Shown in pieces: positions 44,795 through 53,503 of a stretch of DNA of 64,000 nt (position 1 is its first letter; every line of letters starts with the position of its first letter). This DNA comes from Cardiobacterium hominis. GTDB lineage: Bacteria > Pseudomonadota > Gammaproteobacteria > Cardiobacteriales > Cardiobacteriaceae. The stretch is taken from positions 1,295,501 through 1,359,500 of the forward strand of contig NZ_LR134365.1 in the NCBI RefSeq assembly GCF_900637305.1, written 5' to 3'. The notes beneath the pieces were generated by a model, which saw only the letters and a list, made by a program, of their open reading frames with translations, was not told the origin of the DNA and did not search any database. The position numbers and the translations under genes were made by a program.

Positions 44795-46219
44795 ATGCAA
44801 CAAAACCAAAGCCTTGACCTCAGCCTCAAACAAGGGCTAACCCTCACCCCGCAACTCCAGCAGGCCATCAAGCTGCTCAACATGAACAGCTTGGACCTGC
44901 AAGTCGAAATCAGCGCCATGCTGATGCAAAACATCATGCTGGAGCGCAAAAACGACAGCCTGCAAGAACGCGGCAGCGGCAGCGACGAAAACGAAAACAG
45001 CGAACACGACCCCGACAACGGCCTGATCCAAACCCTCTCCGGCGAACTCGAATACGACAGCACCTGGGACGAACACTACGACCACGACTGGAAAGACCAC
45101 CAGCCCTACCACGAAGAAGAAAGCAACCTCGAACTCTACCTGAGCGGCCGACCCGACCTCGGCGCCTGGCTCGAAGAACAAATTAACCAAATGCCGCACC
45201 TGAGCGAAGCGCGCCGCCGCGCCGCCCTCATCGTCGCCTTCGAACTCGACGACGACGGCTACTACCGCGCCGACAACCACAAACTCGCCGAACAATACCA
45301 ACTCAGCGCCGCCGACATCGCCGACGGCCTGCGCATCGTCCAACAATGCCAGCCGACCGGCATCGCCGCGCGCGACCTCGAAGAATGCCTCAACCTGCAA
45401 ATTGCCGCCCTGCCGGCAGATACCCCGTGGCGGGAAGAACTACAAAAAATCATGCAGCGTTACTTCGGCTTCATCAGCAAAAACCCGGCGATGATCCGCC
45501 AGCGCCTCGGCATGAATGAAGCCACCTACAACCACGCCATTGCGCTCCTGCGCAGCCTCGATCCGCGCCCCGGACAAAGCTACACCGAACAGGCGCCGCA
45601 ATACATCGAACCCGAAATCATCGTCCGCGAAAAAAACGGCATCAGCTACATCGAAACCGGCGAAAACATCCGCCCCGAACTCACCATCAACCAGGACTAC
45701 GCCAAAATCGCCGAAATCGCCAAAGGCGCGGACAAGACCCTGCTGCAAGCCCAACTGCAAGAAGCGCGCTGGTTTCTGACCGCCATCGACAAACGCGCCG
45801 ACACCATCCGCCGCGTCGCCCACATCATCGTCGCCCTGCAACAAGACTTCTTCCAAGAAGGCGAAGCGGCGATGCGGCCGCTCTCCCGGCAAAAAGTCGC
45901 GGAAATGCTGGAAATCCACGAAAGCACCGTCAGCCGCGCGGTCAATGGCAAATACCTCATGTGCAAACGCGGCATCTACGAGCTGCGCTACTTCTTCTCG
46001 GCACAACTCGAAAACAGCGAAGGCGACGACCAATCCATCATCGCCATCAAAGCGCTGATTGCCGAAATCATCAACGGTGAAAAACCCGAAAAACCGCTCT
46101 CCGACCAAAAAATCACCGACCTGCTCAACGAACAGGGACACAAAATCGCGCGCCGCACCGTCACCAAATACCGCGAAAGCATGGACATCCCGACGACGAC
46201 GCTCAGACGCAAACGCTGA
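44795..46219 (+). CDS. rpoN: RNA polymerase sigma-54 factor
   Basis: The 474-residue alternative sigma factor has the Gln/Leu-rich region I (LKQGLTLTPQLQQAIKLL), an acidic region II (about residues 65-115) and a core-binding region. The C-terminal DNA-binding domain carries the RpoN box as ARRTVTKYRE near residue 451. It recognises -24/-12 promoters with enhancer activators. The expected downstream genes hpf and ptsN are not present; an IS481 element follows. Confidence 0.95.
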   Translation: MQQNQSLDLSLKQGLTLTPQLQQAIKLLNMNSLDLQVEISAMLMQNIMLERKNDSLQERGSGSDENENSEHDPDNGLIQTLSGELEYDSTWDEHYDHDWKDHQPYHEEESNLELYLSGRPDLGAWLEEQINQMPHLSEARRRAALIVAFELDDDGYYRADNHKLAEQYQLSAADIADGLRIVQQCQPTGIAARDLEECLNLQIAALPADTPWREELQKIMQRYFGFISKNPAMIRQRLGMNEATYNHAIALLRSLDPRPGQSYTEQAPQYIEPEIIVREKNGISYIETGENIRPELTINQDYAKIAEIAKGADKTLLQAQLQEARWFLTAIDKRADTIRRVAHIIVALQQDFFQEGEAAMRPLSRQKVAEMLEIHESTVSRAVNGKYLMCKRGIYELRYFFSAQLENSEGDDQSIIAIKALIAEIINGEKPEKPLSDQKITDLLNEQGHKIARRTVTKYRESMDIPTTTLRRKR

Positions 46220-46349
46220 AGCGGAGGGCAAAACCGCGATAGCGGAAGCCCACGATATCTAAAAGCCTGTGCAAAATCGCGGAGAAGTTATTTTTTAGCG
46301 TTCTGCGTCGTGAGCAAAGCAAGGCAAGCCGCCGGGTAGAACACAGACC

Positions 46350-47642
46350 TTGTTTACACTTTAACCTAAACACGTTGTTTACACCGAGGGGTTTCCGGGC
46401 GGGCAATCTCGCGCCATTGTGTCAGCGGTTCAATCCTGCCCGTCCGGTCGTTGAGAAAGCCAAGCGGATGAGAGCGGTAGCGCACTTCCCACACACCGTC
46501 GCCGTACGGCAGAAGCGCTATCCGCTCGCCCGCAAGCAGCGCGCTTGCATGTACCATCCGTCCGCGCCATTTGATTTCTCCGCTTTGCCGTACGCTGCGA
46601 ATGAGCGCCTGGCTGTCGTATTCGTATGGCACGATGCGCCCGGTGTATGCGCGCGGCGACGGTCGGTACAGGGCCGATGGCACCGCGCCGCCCAACCCTT
46701 CATGCATGCGTTCTTCGTTGTATTCTTTCATAAATGCGTCGAGGCGCATCCGCAATGTCGAAAGCTCCTCCCGCACGCTGTCCACCCCTGCCAGCCATGC
46801 TTTCAAGCTGCGGTGCATGCGTTCGTGTCGGCCATTTTGTTCGGGATGCCCCGGGTTAGTGCGCTCCACCCGGATGCCTAAGTCTATGAATTGTTTGGAC
46901 AAGCAGCTCAATCCACCCAGGCTGCGCGCGGCAAAGGGTGCGCCGTTGTCGCTCAGGATGCTCCAGGGCATGCCGTTTTCGGCAAACAGCCGCTCGAACT
47001 GCGGCCAGACGCCTGCGTAAGCAGTACTGGCAAGTCCATGACAACACAGCAGTTTGCGGCTGTAGTTGTCGCTGACGGTCAGCGGGAAGCAGCGTCCGCC
47101 GCGCATGGCGAAATCCCCCTTGAAGTCCACACTCCAGCTTTGGTTGGGCGCATCGGCGGCGGTAAACGGGCTGGCATCGGCGCTGATGCCGCGCCGGGGC
47201 TTGCGCGCTTTGACCAGGCCAGCGCGCTTGAGGATGAGGTCACCGGTGCTGTCGGCAGGCCAGGCCTCATGCGGCGCACGGCGGCGCAGCAGGGCAAGCA
47301 GCTTTTTCGCACCCCAACTGGGATGCTCGCGCTTGGCGGCGCAGAGCAGCTCGCACAGGCGGGCATCGGTGGCGCGTGGGCAGCCTGCCGGGCGGCTGGA
47401 ATGGTCGGCAAGGGCGGCCATACCGCCCTGTTTGAAGCGCACAATCCATTTGTCGCCAGTCACGCGGCTGATGCCAAACTGGCGGCAGAGCGCGATTTTG
47501 CTGTATTTCTGGCTGAGCCAGGCGTTGATGAACATTTCTCGTTGTTGCATGACGTTCGTTTGTCTCCAGGGCATGGGTATCTCCGAGGGGGCGATACCGT
47601 GATGTTGGATGTAAACGAGGTCTTTAGGTTGTTTTGTAAAGG
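46350..47642 (-). mobile_element. IS481-family insertion sequence
   Basis: Inward-facing imperfect ends share TTTACA, AACCTAAA and GTTTACA over about 31 bp at 46350-46382 and 47611-47642. They enclose one transposase gene. Target duplication was not resolved by eye. Confidence 0.8.
46366..47574 (-). CDS. IS481-family transposase
   Basis: The 402-residue transposase has an N-terminal helix-turn-helix (YSKIALCRQFGISRVTGDKW) and an rve-type DDE core. Asp is in SWSVDFKGDF, Asp in SILSDNGAPF and Glu in HPEQNGRHERMHRSLK. The MPWR start and length are typical of the family. It appears intact. It lies just downstream of rpoN in opposite orientation. Confidence 0.92.
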   Translation of the reverse strand: MPWRQTNVMQQREMFINAWLSQKYSKIALCRQFGISRVTGDKWIVRFKQGGMAALADHSSRPAGCPRATDARLCELLCAAKREHPSWGAKKLLALLRRRAPHEAWPADSTGDLILKRAGLVKARKPRRGISADASPFTAADAPNQSWSVDFKGDFAMRGGRCFPLTVSDNYSRKLLCCHGLASTAYAGVWPQFERLFAENGMPWSILSDNGAPFAARSLGGLSCLSKQFIDLGIRVERTNPGHPEQNGRHERMHRSLKAWLAGVDSVREELSTLRMRLDAFMKEYNEERMHEGLGGAVPSALYRPSPRAYTGRIVPYEYDSQALIRSVRQSGEIKWRGRMVHASALLAGERIALLPYGDGVWEVRYRSHPLGFLNDRTGRIEPLTQWREIARPETPRCKQRV

Positions 47643-47667
47643 AGGTCTTTGGGTTGTACCCCGATAT

Positions 47668-47703
47668 GTCCCCTCCCCCTGTGGGGGAGGGTTAGGGTGG
47701 GGG
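47668..47703. repeat. CCCTCCCC...GGGGAGGG hairpin repeat
   Basis: CCCCTCCCCCTGTGGGGGAGGG followed by TTAGGGTGGGGGT is a member of the dispersed GC-rich hairpin family, located between the IS481 and IS5 elements. The remaining gap to 47805 shows nothing recognisable. Confidence 0.5.
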
Positions 47704-47849
47704 TAGCAAGCAATTGAAAAATTGGAAATTCATCTCGCAAGCTGCATAAGCTCACTCACCGTCCGCTACGGGTCTCGCCCTGCGGGGAAGCGGCTCTTTT
47801 ATACCTAAGAACGTGTTCATTGTCTCAGACTCTGCTGTAAACTATCGGC

Positions 47850-48156
47850 ATGAACAGAAAAACCTACCCAAGCGATATCAGTCGCGGGCAATTTGCGCCT
47901 CTCCTTCCCCTGCTGGAAAGTGCCCGTAAACGCACAGCGCCACGCCAGGTGGACTTGTACGATGTCTCGTGCCACTCTCTATCTGCAACGCACTGGCTGC
48001 TCCTGGCGCGCTTTGCCGGGCGATTTCCCCAAATGGCGCACCGTGCATTCCTACTTCCAGAGATGGACTGAGCCACGCGAGAGTGGTATCAGCATCCTTG
48101 AGGAAGTATTAAAAAAATCAGGTAGTTGCGGAGCGCCGCAAGCAGGGACGCAATGA
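47850..48156 (+). pseudogene. IS5-family transposase OrfA, frameshifted
   Basis: The first 35 codons match the intact OrfA at 89-397. The run of T in the intact copy is shortened by two bases near 47961, so the first frame goes out of register and ends at 48071. The remaining conserved part (YLQRTGCSWRALPG) is readable only in the second frame, ending at 48156. No functional OrfAB fusion can be made without a further shift. Confidence 0.75.
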
Positions 48157-48190
48157 AGCAACCACTTTCCTGATTATTGATGCGCAGAGT

Positions 48191-48640
48191 GTGAAGAACA
48201 CGGATACGGCCATGAAAAAAGGCTACGATGCGGGCAAAAAGGTTAGCGGTATCAAGCGGCATATAGCGGTTGACACGCAGGGTTTGCCGCATGCGCTTGC
48301 GGTAACGACGGCGGATATTACGGATAGAAAAGGCTGCCTGCTAGCCTTGGAACGTGACAGGGATAATCTTGGTGCGGTACAAAAAATCCTTGCTGACGGT
48401 GGTTACACGGGTAAGGCATTTGCTTCGTCGGTACAGGAGTTGATGGATGCGGAGGTAGAGATTGCCAAACGAAACGAATTGCACCGTTTTGCAGTATTGC
48501 CGAAGCGATGGGTAGTAGAGCGCAGCTTTTCCTGGTTGGAAAAGAACAGACGGCTTTGGAAAAACTGCGAGCGTAAGTTGAGTACCAGTCTGCAAATGGT
48601 CGTTTTGGCTTTCTTGGGAGTCCTGCTACGAAGATTATGA
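48191..48640 (+). CDS. IS5-family transposase OrfB (DDE domain)
   Basis: This 149-residue frame contains the DDE core (KRHIAVDTQG, LADGGYTG, RWVVERSFSWLEKNRR). The true coding frame begins upstream with FLIIDAQS at about 48160 and would be reached by frameshift from orfA. The GTG at 48191 is just the first start-like codon. Catalytic residues look intact, but the partner orfA is broken. Confidence 0.7.
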   Translation: MKNTDTAMKKGYDAGKKVSGIKRHIAVDTQGLPHALAVTTADITDRKGCLLALERDRDNLGAVQKILADGGYTGKAFASSVQELMDAEVEIAKRNELHRFAVLPKRWVVERSFSWLEKNRRLWKNCERKLSTSLQMVVLAFLGVLLRRL

Positions 48641-48732
48641 ACACGTTCTTACACACATCCGGACAGGGAATATTTGCTTGTCAGCTTCAATAAGGAGATG
48701 AGTATTTATAGTCAAAACCCAGAAAAATGATA

Positions 48733-49216
48733 TCAGTAACCAGGATTGATCGTTGCACTATAAAAAACGCCAAGCGGCGAAAATACTGGGCTATAGGACG
48801 GAAGCCACAGCACCGTATGTCCCTCAGCCTTTAACGCATCCAGCGTGTCCTGCCGTTTGTGGAAAGGGGCGTTGTCCATCACGATCACGCTGCACGCGGG
48901 TAGTTCCGGCAGCAGGATTTCTGTCGCCCACGTGTGGAAAACATCGCTGTCTATGCTGCAATCAAAGGCAGTGAAAGCAAATGGCACCGTGCCGCACAGG
49001 GCGCCGATAACGTTGGTTTGTGCCTTGCTCCATCCAGATACCCCTACGTATTTTTGCCCGTGTGGTGCATAGCCGTAAGGACGGGAAATGTCTTTTCTGA
49101 AGCCGCTCTCATCGATATAAACAAATGGATGCAGACGTTCTTCGTAGACACTTTTTACTTCGAGGAATTCACGGCGTTTTTCTTCGTCTGCCTTGCGGTG
49201 GCGGAAGTCTTTTTTT
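48733..49216 (-). pseudogene. IS630-family transposase, catalytic frame, C-terminally truncated
   Basis: After the shift site the frame reads the DDE domain: FVYIDESGF (first Asp), VIMDNAPFHKR (second Asp) and LPSYSP. It then leaves the family consensus, which has DLNPIEHxW with the final Glu, and ends in an unrelated tail (SPLGVFYSATINPGY). Loss of the third catalytic residue makes it inactive. Confidence 0.75.
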
Positions 49217-49504
49217 AACGGTGATGCGATAGCGCTTGAGCGCCTTCCAGATACCGTTTTGTGAGCAGCCCAGACGTGCAGCTCTTTCCCATTGATAGTC
49301 ATCAGGGTGCTCGGCCACGTCTTGCCGGATGACTTCTTCTGTGAGCAGGCGGGGCGTAGAACGGCGGCTGCCTTTGGGTTGTGGCTGTTTCTTCCAGGTA
49401 GCTAGGGTGTTGGGGCTGATACGGTGTCTGGCCGCTACTTCGCGATAGGTGCTATTTTCGAGTTCTGCAAGGATTCTTTTACGGATATGGGCTGGATAGG
49501 CCAT
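49169..49504 (-). CDS. IS630-family transposase, N-terminal frame
   Basis: The 111-residue protein has the helix-turn-helix part of IS630 transposases (STYREVAARHRISPNTLATWKK) and a second one (AARLGCSQNGIWKALKRYRI), ending soon after an A-run (VKKRL). A -1 shift there would join it to the catalytic frame. Such frameshifting is known for some IS630 elements. Intact as far as seen. Confidence 0.7.
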   Translation of the reverse strand: MAYPAHIRKRILAELENSTYREVAARHRISPNTLATWKKQPQPKGSRRSTPRLLTEEVIRQDVAEHPDDYQWERAARLGCSQNGIWKALKRYRITVKKRLPPPQGRRRKTP

Positions 49505-49549
49505 GATTTTGATGGTTACTGTTTTCCTGCTTTTTAACTATATCTACGT

Positions 49550-49957
49550 TCAGTCACACCCTTGCGGCTCATCTTGCTGCAAGCCGTCCAGAATCGCGCA
49601 GGCGGGTGTGTCGTCACCGTGGCAGGCGTCGTGCCAGCGCTGTAATTCCGCCACCATCGCCTGCAAGTCGCCGATTTGTGCGCGCAGGGTGGCAATGTGT
49701 GCGGCGGTGAGCGCTTTCACTTCGCTGGCGTGGCGAGTGGGGTTTTCCTGCAAACGCAGCAGGGTAGCGATTTGTTGCAAGGAGAAGCCGACGGCGCGTG
49801 CGTGTCGGATGAAGTGCAGGCGGGCGAGGTCGGCGCTGTCGTAACTGCGGTAGCCAGCGGCGCTGCGCGTGGCGGGCGCGAGCAGGCCGCGTTTTTCGTA
49901 ATCGCGGATTTGTTTGGCGGATAGACCGGTGTGGCGGGCGGCGGCGCTGATGTGCAT
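49550..49957 (-). CDS. cueR: Copper-responsive MerR-family regulator CueR
   Basis: The 135-residue regulator has an N-terminal winged helix (ARHTGLSAKQIRDYEKRGLL), a long dimer helix and the C-terminal metal loop CHGDDTPAC. The two cysteines separated by seven residues are the Cu(I) ligands of CueR, and no third Cys of MerR type is present. It is divergent from the copZ-copA genes. The promoter between them has the 19-bp spacer needed for MerR-type activation. Confidence 0.9.
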   Translation of the reverse strand: MHISAAARHTGLSAKQIRDYEKRGLLAPATRSAAGYRSYDSADLARLHFIRHARAVGFSLQQIATLLRLQENPTRHASEVKALTAAHIATLRAQIGDLQAMVAELQRWHDACHGDDTPACAILDGLQQDEPQGCD

Positions 49958-49962
49958 GGGGG

Positions 49963-49993
49963 TTGACCTTGTCTGCGGGTAAAGGTTTATAGT
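49963..49993 (+). promoter_or_regulatory. CueR-type promoter/operator
   Basis: TTGACC (-35) and TATAGT (-10) are separated by 19 bases. The dyad ACCTT...AAGGT fills the spacer, as in copA promoters of enterics. It faces the copZ-like gene. Confidence 0.85.
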
Positions 49994-50057
49994 GCCACCC
50001 GACGCGGGGGCATGCAAGCGCGCGTCATTTTTTCTGTTTGTTTCTCAAGAGGTTTTT

Positions 50058-50267
50058 ATGCAACACATTACTTTGAATATCGACGGCATGACCTGCAACG
50101 GCTGCGTGGCAAGCGTCACCAAAATCCTGCAAGGCGTGGACGGCGTGGCAAGCGCGGAGGTGAGCCTCGCCGACAAGCGCGCCGAGGTGGCGTTCGATGC
50201 GGAGAAGACCAGCGTTGATGCGCTGATTGCCGCCGTGGAAGACGGCGGTTATGACGCTTCCCTATAA
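50058..50267 (+). CDS. copZ: CopZ-like copper chaperone (HMA domain)
   Basis: The 69-residue protein is a single heavy-metal-associated domain with the Cu(I) motif GMTCNGC at residues 10-16 and the usual ferredoxin-like pattern ending GYDASL. It delivers copper to the ATPase downstream. AAGAGG lies 7 nt before the ATG. A terminator separates it from copA, so much of its mRNA may end there. Confidence 0.9.
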   Translation: MQHITLNIDGMTCNGCVASVTKILQGVDGVASAEVSLADKRAEVAFDAEKTSVDALIAAVEDGGYDASL

Positions 50268-50280
50268 AGAAAAGAGATGC

Positions 50281-50304
50281 CCCCGCCGCCCGGCGGGGTT
50301 TTTT
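50281..50304 (+). terminator. Intrinsic terminator between copZ and copA
   Basis: CCCCGCCG and CGGCGGGG form a stem followed by T6. Partial readthrough could set a high chaperone to ATPase ratio. Confidence 0.85.
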
Positions 50305-50368
50305 CTGCTTGACCCTGACCCTGCGTCAAGCCTCAAGATGCGCCTAACTATTCACAGAGGAACATTCC

Positions 50369-52528
50369 ATGCAACAAAAAATCCGCTTCCAGATTGAAGG
50401 TATGACCTGTCAGGCCTGCGCTTCGCGCATTGAGAAAATGCTGAATAAGAAAGACTTTATCGAATCGGCGGGGGTGAACTTCGCCAGTGAAGAGGCGCAG
50501 GTCACGTTTGACGACAGTAAAACCAGCATCGCTGACATCATCGCCATCATCCAGAAGACCGGCTACGGCGCACAGGAAAAAACGGAAGAGTTACCCCAGG
50601 CCGCACCAGAAGCGCATATCGGCTGGCGGCTGTGGCTGCTCTTTGCCATCAATATCCCCTTTCTTATCGGCATGGCGGGGATGCTCGTCGGGCGGAATGA
50701 CTGGATGATTTCGCCGTATGTGCAGTTTGCACTCGCCAGTATCGTGCAACTGTGGCTCGCCGTGCCGTTCTACAAAAGCGCTTGGGCCAGCATTAAGGGC
50801 GGGCTGGCCAATATGGACGTACTGGTCAGCATCGGTACCGTCGCTACCTACGCCTATTCCACCGCCATGCTCTTCTTTGCCCCGCACGGCGAACATGGTC
50901 TCGCACACGGCGGACAAATCTACTTCGAGGTAGGGGTGATGGTTATCGGCTTTGTCTCGCTCGGCAAATACCTCGAACACCGCGCCAAAAAAAATAGCCT
51001 GAACAGCCTCAGTCTCTTGCTCAAACTCACCCCGCCGCAAGTCATGGTCGAGCGCGATGGCCACTGGCAAACCCTGCCGCTAGATCAAGTGCAAATCGGC
51101 GACCACATCCGCGCCAATCACGGTGAGCGTATCGCTGCCGACGGTACCGTTGAGAGTGGCAGCGGCTGGGCGGACGAAAGCCACCTCACCGGCGAATCGC
51201 GTCCTGAAGCCAAAGAAGCGGGTAGCCGCGTCCTTGCCGGAGCGCTGATGAGCGACGGCAGTATTACCTACCGCGCCGAACAGCTCGGCAGCCACACCCT
51301 GCTCGGTGACATGATGAACGCCCTGTCCGAAGCTCAGGGCAGCAAAGCACCGATTGCGCGTCTCGCCGATAAAACCGCTGCCATCTTCGTGCCGACCGTC
51401 GTTGCCATCGCCGTTGCCACCTTCATTCTCACTGGTTTCATTAAAGACGATTGGACGCGCGCATTGATGCATGCCGTTGCCGTGCTTGTCATCGCTTGCC
51501 CCTGCGCCCTCGGTCTCGCCACCCCCGCCGCCATCATGGTCGGCATGGGCAAGGCCGTACAGCGCGGTATCCGCTACAAAGACGCCGCCGCGATGGAAGA
51601 AGCCGCGCACGTCAATACCGTCGTTCTCGACAAAACCGGCACCCTGACCGAAGGGAAACCCAGTATTGTCGCCGCCTATACGCCTGCTGGCGACGAAGAC
51701 AATCTCTACCGTCTCGCCGCTGCCGTCGAACAACACGCCACGCACCCGCTCGCCCGTGCCATCGTGCAAGCGGCACAAACGCGCGGCCTCGACTTGCCGG
51801 AAACCCACGACGCCAAAACTGATGCTGGTGCAGGCATTCATGCAGAGATCAAGGGCGTCGGCAGCGTCAAAGTCGGCAAGCCTGACTACTGTGGCCTGCA
51901 ACTGCCCGCCGGCCTTGACTCCATCTGGCAGACTGCCAGCATTGTTGCTGTTGCCGTGGACGACCGCCCGCTTGGTGCCTTCGCCCTTGCCGATACGCCA
52001 AAAGCCGATAGCGCCGCTGCCATCGCCCGCCTGCATGCGCACGGTATCGCCACACACATTATGAGCGGTGATACGCAAAACACCGTCAGTTACATCGCTA
52101 CCCAACTCGGCATTACCCAGGCTACCGGTGGCATGAGCCCGCGTGACAAAGCTGCCGCCGTACAGGCGCTCAAAGCTGCTGGAAAGGTAGTCGCAATGGT
52201 CGGTGATGGTATCAACGACGCGCCCGCACTTGCTGCCGCCAACGTTAGTTTCGCCATGCAGGATGGGGCGGACGTCGCTGCGCACACCGCTTCTGCGACC
52301 CTGATGCAGCACAGCATCAATCAACTGGTGGATGCGCTGCTCATCAGCCGCGCCACCCTGAAAAACATCAAACAAAACCTGTTCTTTGCCTTCATCTACA
52401 ACGTGCTGGGTATCCCGCTTGCCGCATTCGGCTACCTCAATCCTATTATTGCCGGCGCAGCAATGGCGCTGAGTTCCATCTCCGTGCTGGGCAATGCAAT
52501 GCGGCTGAAACGGGCAAAAATTGAGTAA
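50369..52528 (+). CDS. copA: Cu(I)-exporting P-type ATPase CopA
   Basis: The 719-residue P1B-1 ATPase has one N-terminal HMA domain (GMTCQAC, residues 11-17) and eight membrane helices. TGES is in the actuator domain, the transport motif CPC (ACPCALGLATP, about residue 378), phosphorylation motif DKTGTLTEG (about 420) and GDGINDAP (about 612) follow. It pumps Cu(I) to the periplasm. E. coli CopA has two HMA domains; one is common elsewhere. AGAGGAAC lies upstream of the ATG. Confidence 0.95.
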   Translation: MQQKIRFQIEGMTCQACASRIEKMLNKKDFIESAGVNFASEEAQVTFDDSKTSIADIIAIIQKTGYGAQEKTEELPQAAPEAHIGWRLWLLFAINIPFLIGMAGMLVGRNDWMISPYVQFALASIVQLWLAVPFYKSAWASIKGGLANMDVLVSIGTVATYAYSTAMLFFAPHGEHGLAHGGQIYFEVGVMVIGFVSLGKYLEHRAKKNSLNSLSLLLKLTPPQVMVERDGHWQTLPLDQVQIGDHIRANHGERIAADGTVESGSGWADESHLTGESRPEAKEAGSRVLAGALMSDGSITYRAEQLGSHTLLGDMMNALSEAQGSKAPIARLADKTAAIFVPTVVAIAVATFILTGFIKDDWTRALMHAVAVLVIACPCALGLATPAAIMVGMGKAVQRGIRYKDAAAMEEAAHVNTVVLDKTGTLTEGKPSIVAAYTPAGDEDNLYRLAAAVEQHATHPLARAIVQAAQTRGLDLPETHDAKTDAGAGIHAEIKGVGSVKVGKPDYCGLQLPAGLDSIWQTASIVAVAVDDRPLGAFALADTPKADSAAAIARLHAHGIATHIMSGDTQNTVSYIATQLGITQATGGMSPRDKAAAVQALKAAGKVVAMVGDGINDAPALAAANVSFAMQDGADVAAHTASATLMQHSINQLVDALLISRATLKNIKQNLFFAFIYNVLGIPLAAFGYLNPIIAGAAMALSSISVLGNAMRLKRAKIE

Positions 52529-52771
52529 TTAAATAGGCATAGGTGTCTACTTAACGCTCGAGACTGAATTGAATGAGAGGTATGGTTTTTTCTGCGCTGT
52601 TCGTGGCGCAAAGACGTTTTGGCCACTGGCGACACATTTATAACCATGAATGTCCACACCAAGCACTGGATATGGTAATTCCCGCAGAACACCTCTATCA
52701 GCCTGGTCGGCCGCTTTGCGCTAGGGTCTGCTGACAAGTAAATCTCTAACCATATTAGGGTCTGTTGACCT
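52529..52771. other. Non-coding segment with possible IS remnants
   Basis: No convincing gene. A direct repeat AGGGTCTGYTGAC appears at about 52723 and 52757, a form seen at the ends of some IS elements. The segment lies between copA and the second IS5 copy, so it is probably insertion debris. Confidence 0.35.
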
Positions 52772-52814
52772 TAGAACGTGTTCATTGTCTCAGCCTCTGC
52801 TGTAAACTATCGGT

Positions 52815-53121
52815 ATGAACAGAAAAACCTACCCAAGCGATATCAGTCGTGAGCAATTTGCGCCTCTCCTTCCCCTGCTGGAAAGTGCCCGTAAACGCAC
52901 AGCGCCACGCCAGGTGGACTTGTACGATGTCTCGTGCCATTCTCTATCTGCAACGCACTGGCTGCTCCTGGCGCGCTTTGCCGGGCGACTTCCCCAAATG
53001 GCGCACCGTGCATTCCTACTTCCAGAGATGGACTGAGCCACGCGAGAGTGGCATCAGTATCCTTGAGGAAGCATTAAAAAAATCAGGTAGTTGCGGAGCG
53101 CCGCAAGCAGGGTCGCCATGA
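52815..53121 (+). pseudogene. IS5-family transposase OrfA, frameshifted
   Basis: As in copy C, the opening codons are in one frame (to 53036) and the YLQRTGCSWRALPG part in another (to 53121) because two bases are missing near 52926. Confidence 0.7.
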
Positions 53122-53141
53122 AGCAACCACTTTCCTGATTA

Positions 53142-53444
53142 TTGATGCGCAGAGAACGCGAGCTGGATAATCTTGGTGCGATACAAAAAATCCTTGCTGA
53201 CGGTGGTTACACGGGCAAGGCATTTGCTTCGTCGGTACAGGCGTTGATTGGTGCGGAAGTAGAGATTGCCAAACGAAACGAATTGCACCGTTTTGCAGTA
53301 TTGCCGAAGCGATGGGTAGTAGAGCGCAGCTTTTCCTGGTTGGAAAAGAACAGGCGGCTTTGGAAAAACTGCGAGCGTAAGTTGAGTACCAGTCTGCAAA
53401 TGGTCGTTTTGGCTTTCTTGGGAGTCCTGCTACGAAGACTATGA
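53142..53444 (+). pseudogene. IS5-family transposase OrfB, internally deleted
   Basis: Only the C-terminal part of the DDE domain remains (LADGGYTG to FLGVLLRRL). The segment with the first catalytic Asp-containing strands between FLIIDAQ and the second block has been deleted, so the enzyme cannot be active. Confidence 0.8.
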
Positions 53445-53474
53445 ACACGTTCTAAGCCCATCCATCTACTAAAC

Positions 53475-53503
53475 GACGCCGCTATTCCTCGGCGTCTTTT
53501 TTT
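53475..53503 (+). terminator. Plus-strand intrinsic terminator at the end of the copper/IS block
   Basis: GACGCCG and CGGCGTC pair around an 8-nt loop, followed by T7. It overlaps the 3' end of the convergent DUF2339 gene. It may be the original copA terminator, now separated from copA by inserted DNA. Confidence 0.75.

Larger units (their letters stand above)
47806..48651 (+). mobile_element. IS5-family insertion sequence, full length but damaged (copy C)
   Basis: The 846-bp element has matching ends (TAAGAACGTGTTCAT inward on both sides, TA likely duplicated). It carries orfA and orfB, but orfA has a 2-nt loss at GATGTCTCGTGCC relative to copy A and is frameshifted. Copy D shares this lesion. 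Confidence 0.85.
48723..49545 (-). mobile_element. IS630-family element, 3'-truncated
   Basis: Two overlapping frames of an IS630 transposase are present, with a shift site at an A-run (49209-49216). The C-terminal end is cut off after SYSP, where full-length relatives continue with DLNPIE. Outer limits are approximate; the ends were not resolved. Confidence 0.65.
52772..53454 (+). mobile_element. IS5-family insertion sequence, internally deleted (copy D)
   Basis: Both ends are present (TAGAACGTGTTC inward). About 160 bp are missing from orfB, between GATGCGCAGAG and GATAATCTTGG. It shares with copy C the 2-nt loss in orfA, so both descend from the same damaged or alternate form. It is in the same orientation as copy C, on the other side of the copper genes. 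Confidence 0.85.

Noticed and set aside
52432-52737. 101-codon minus-strand frame after copA
   Set aside because: Overlaps the copA end, shows no recognisable domain, and lies in probable IS debris.
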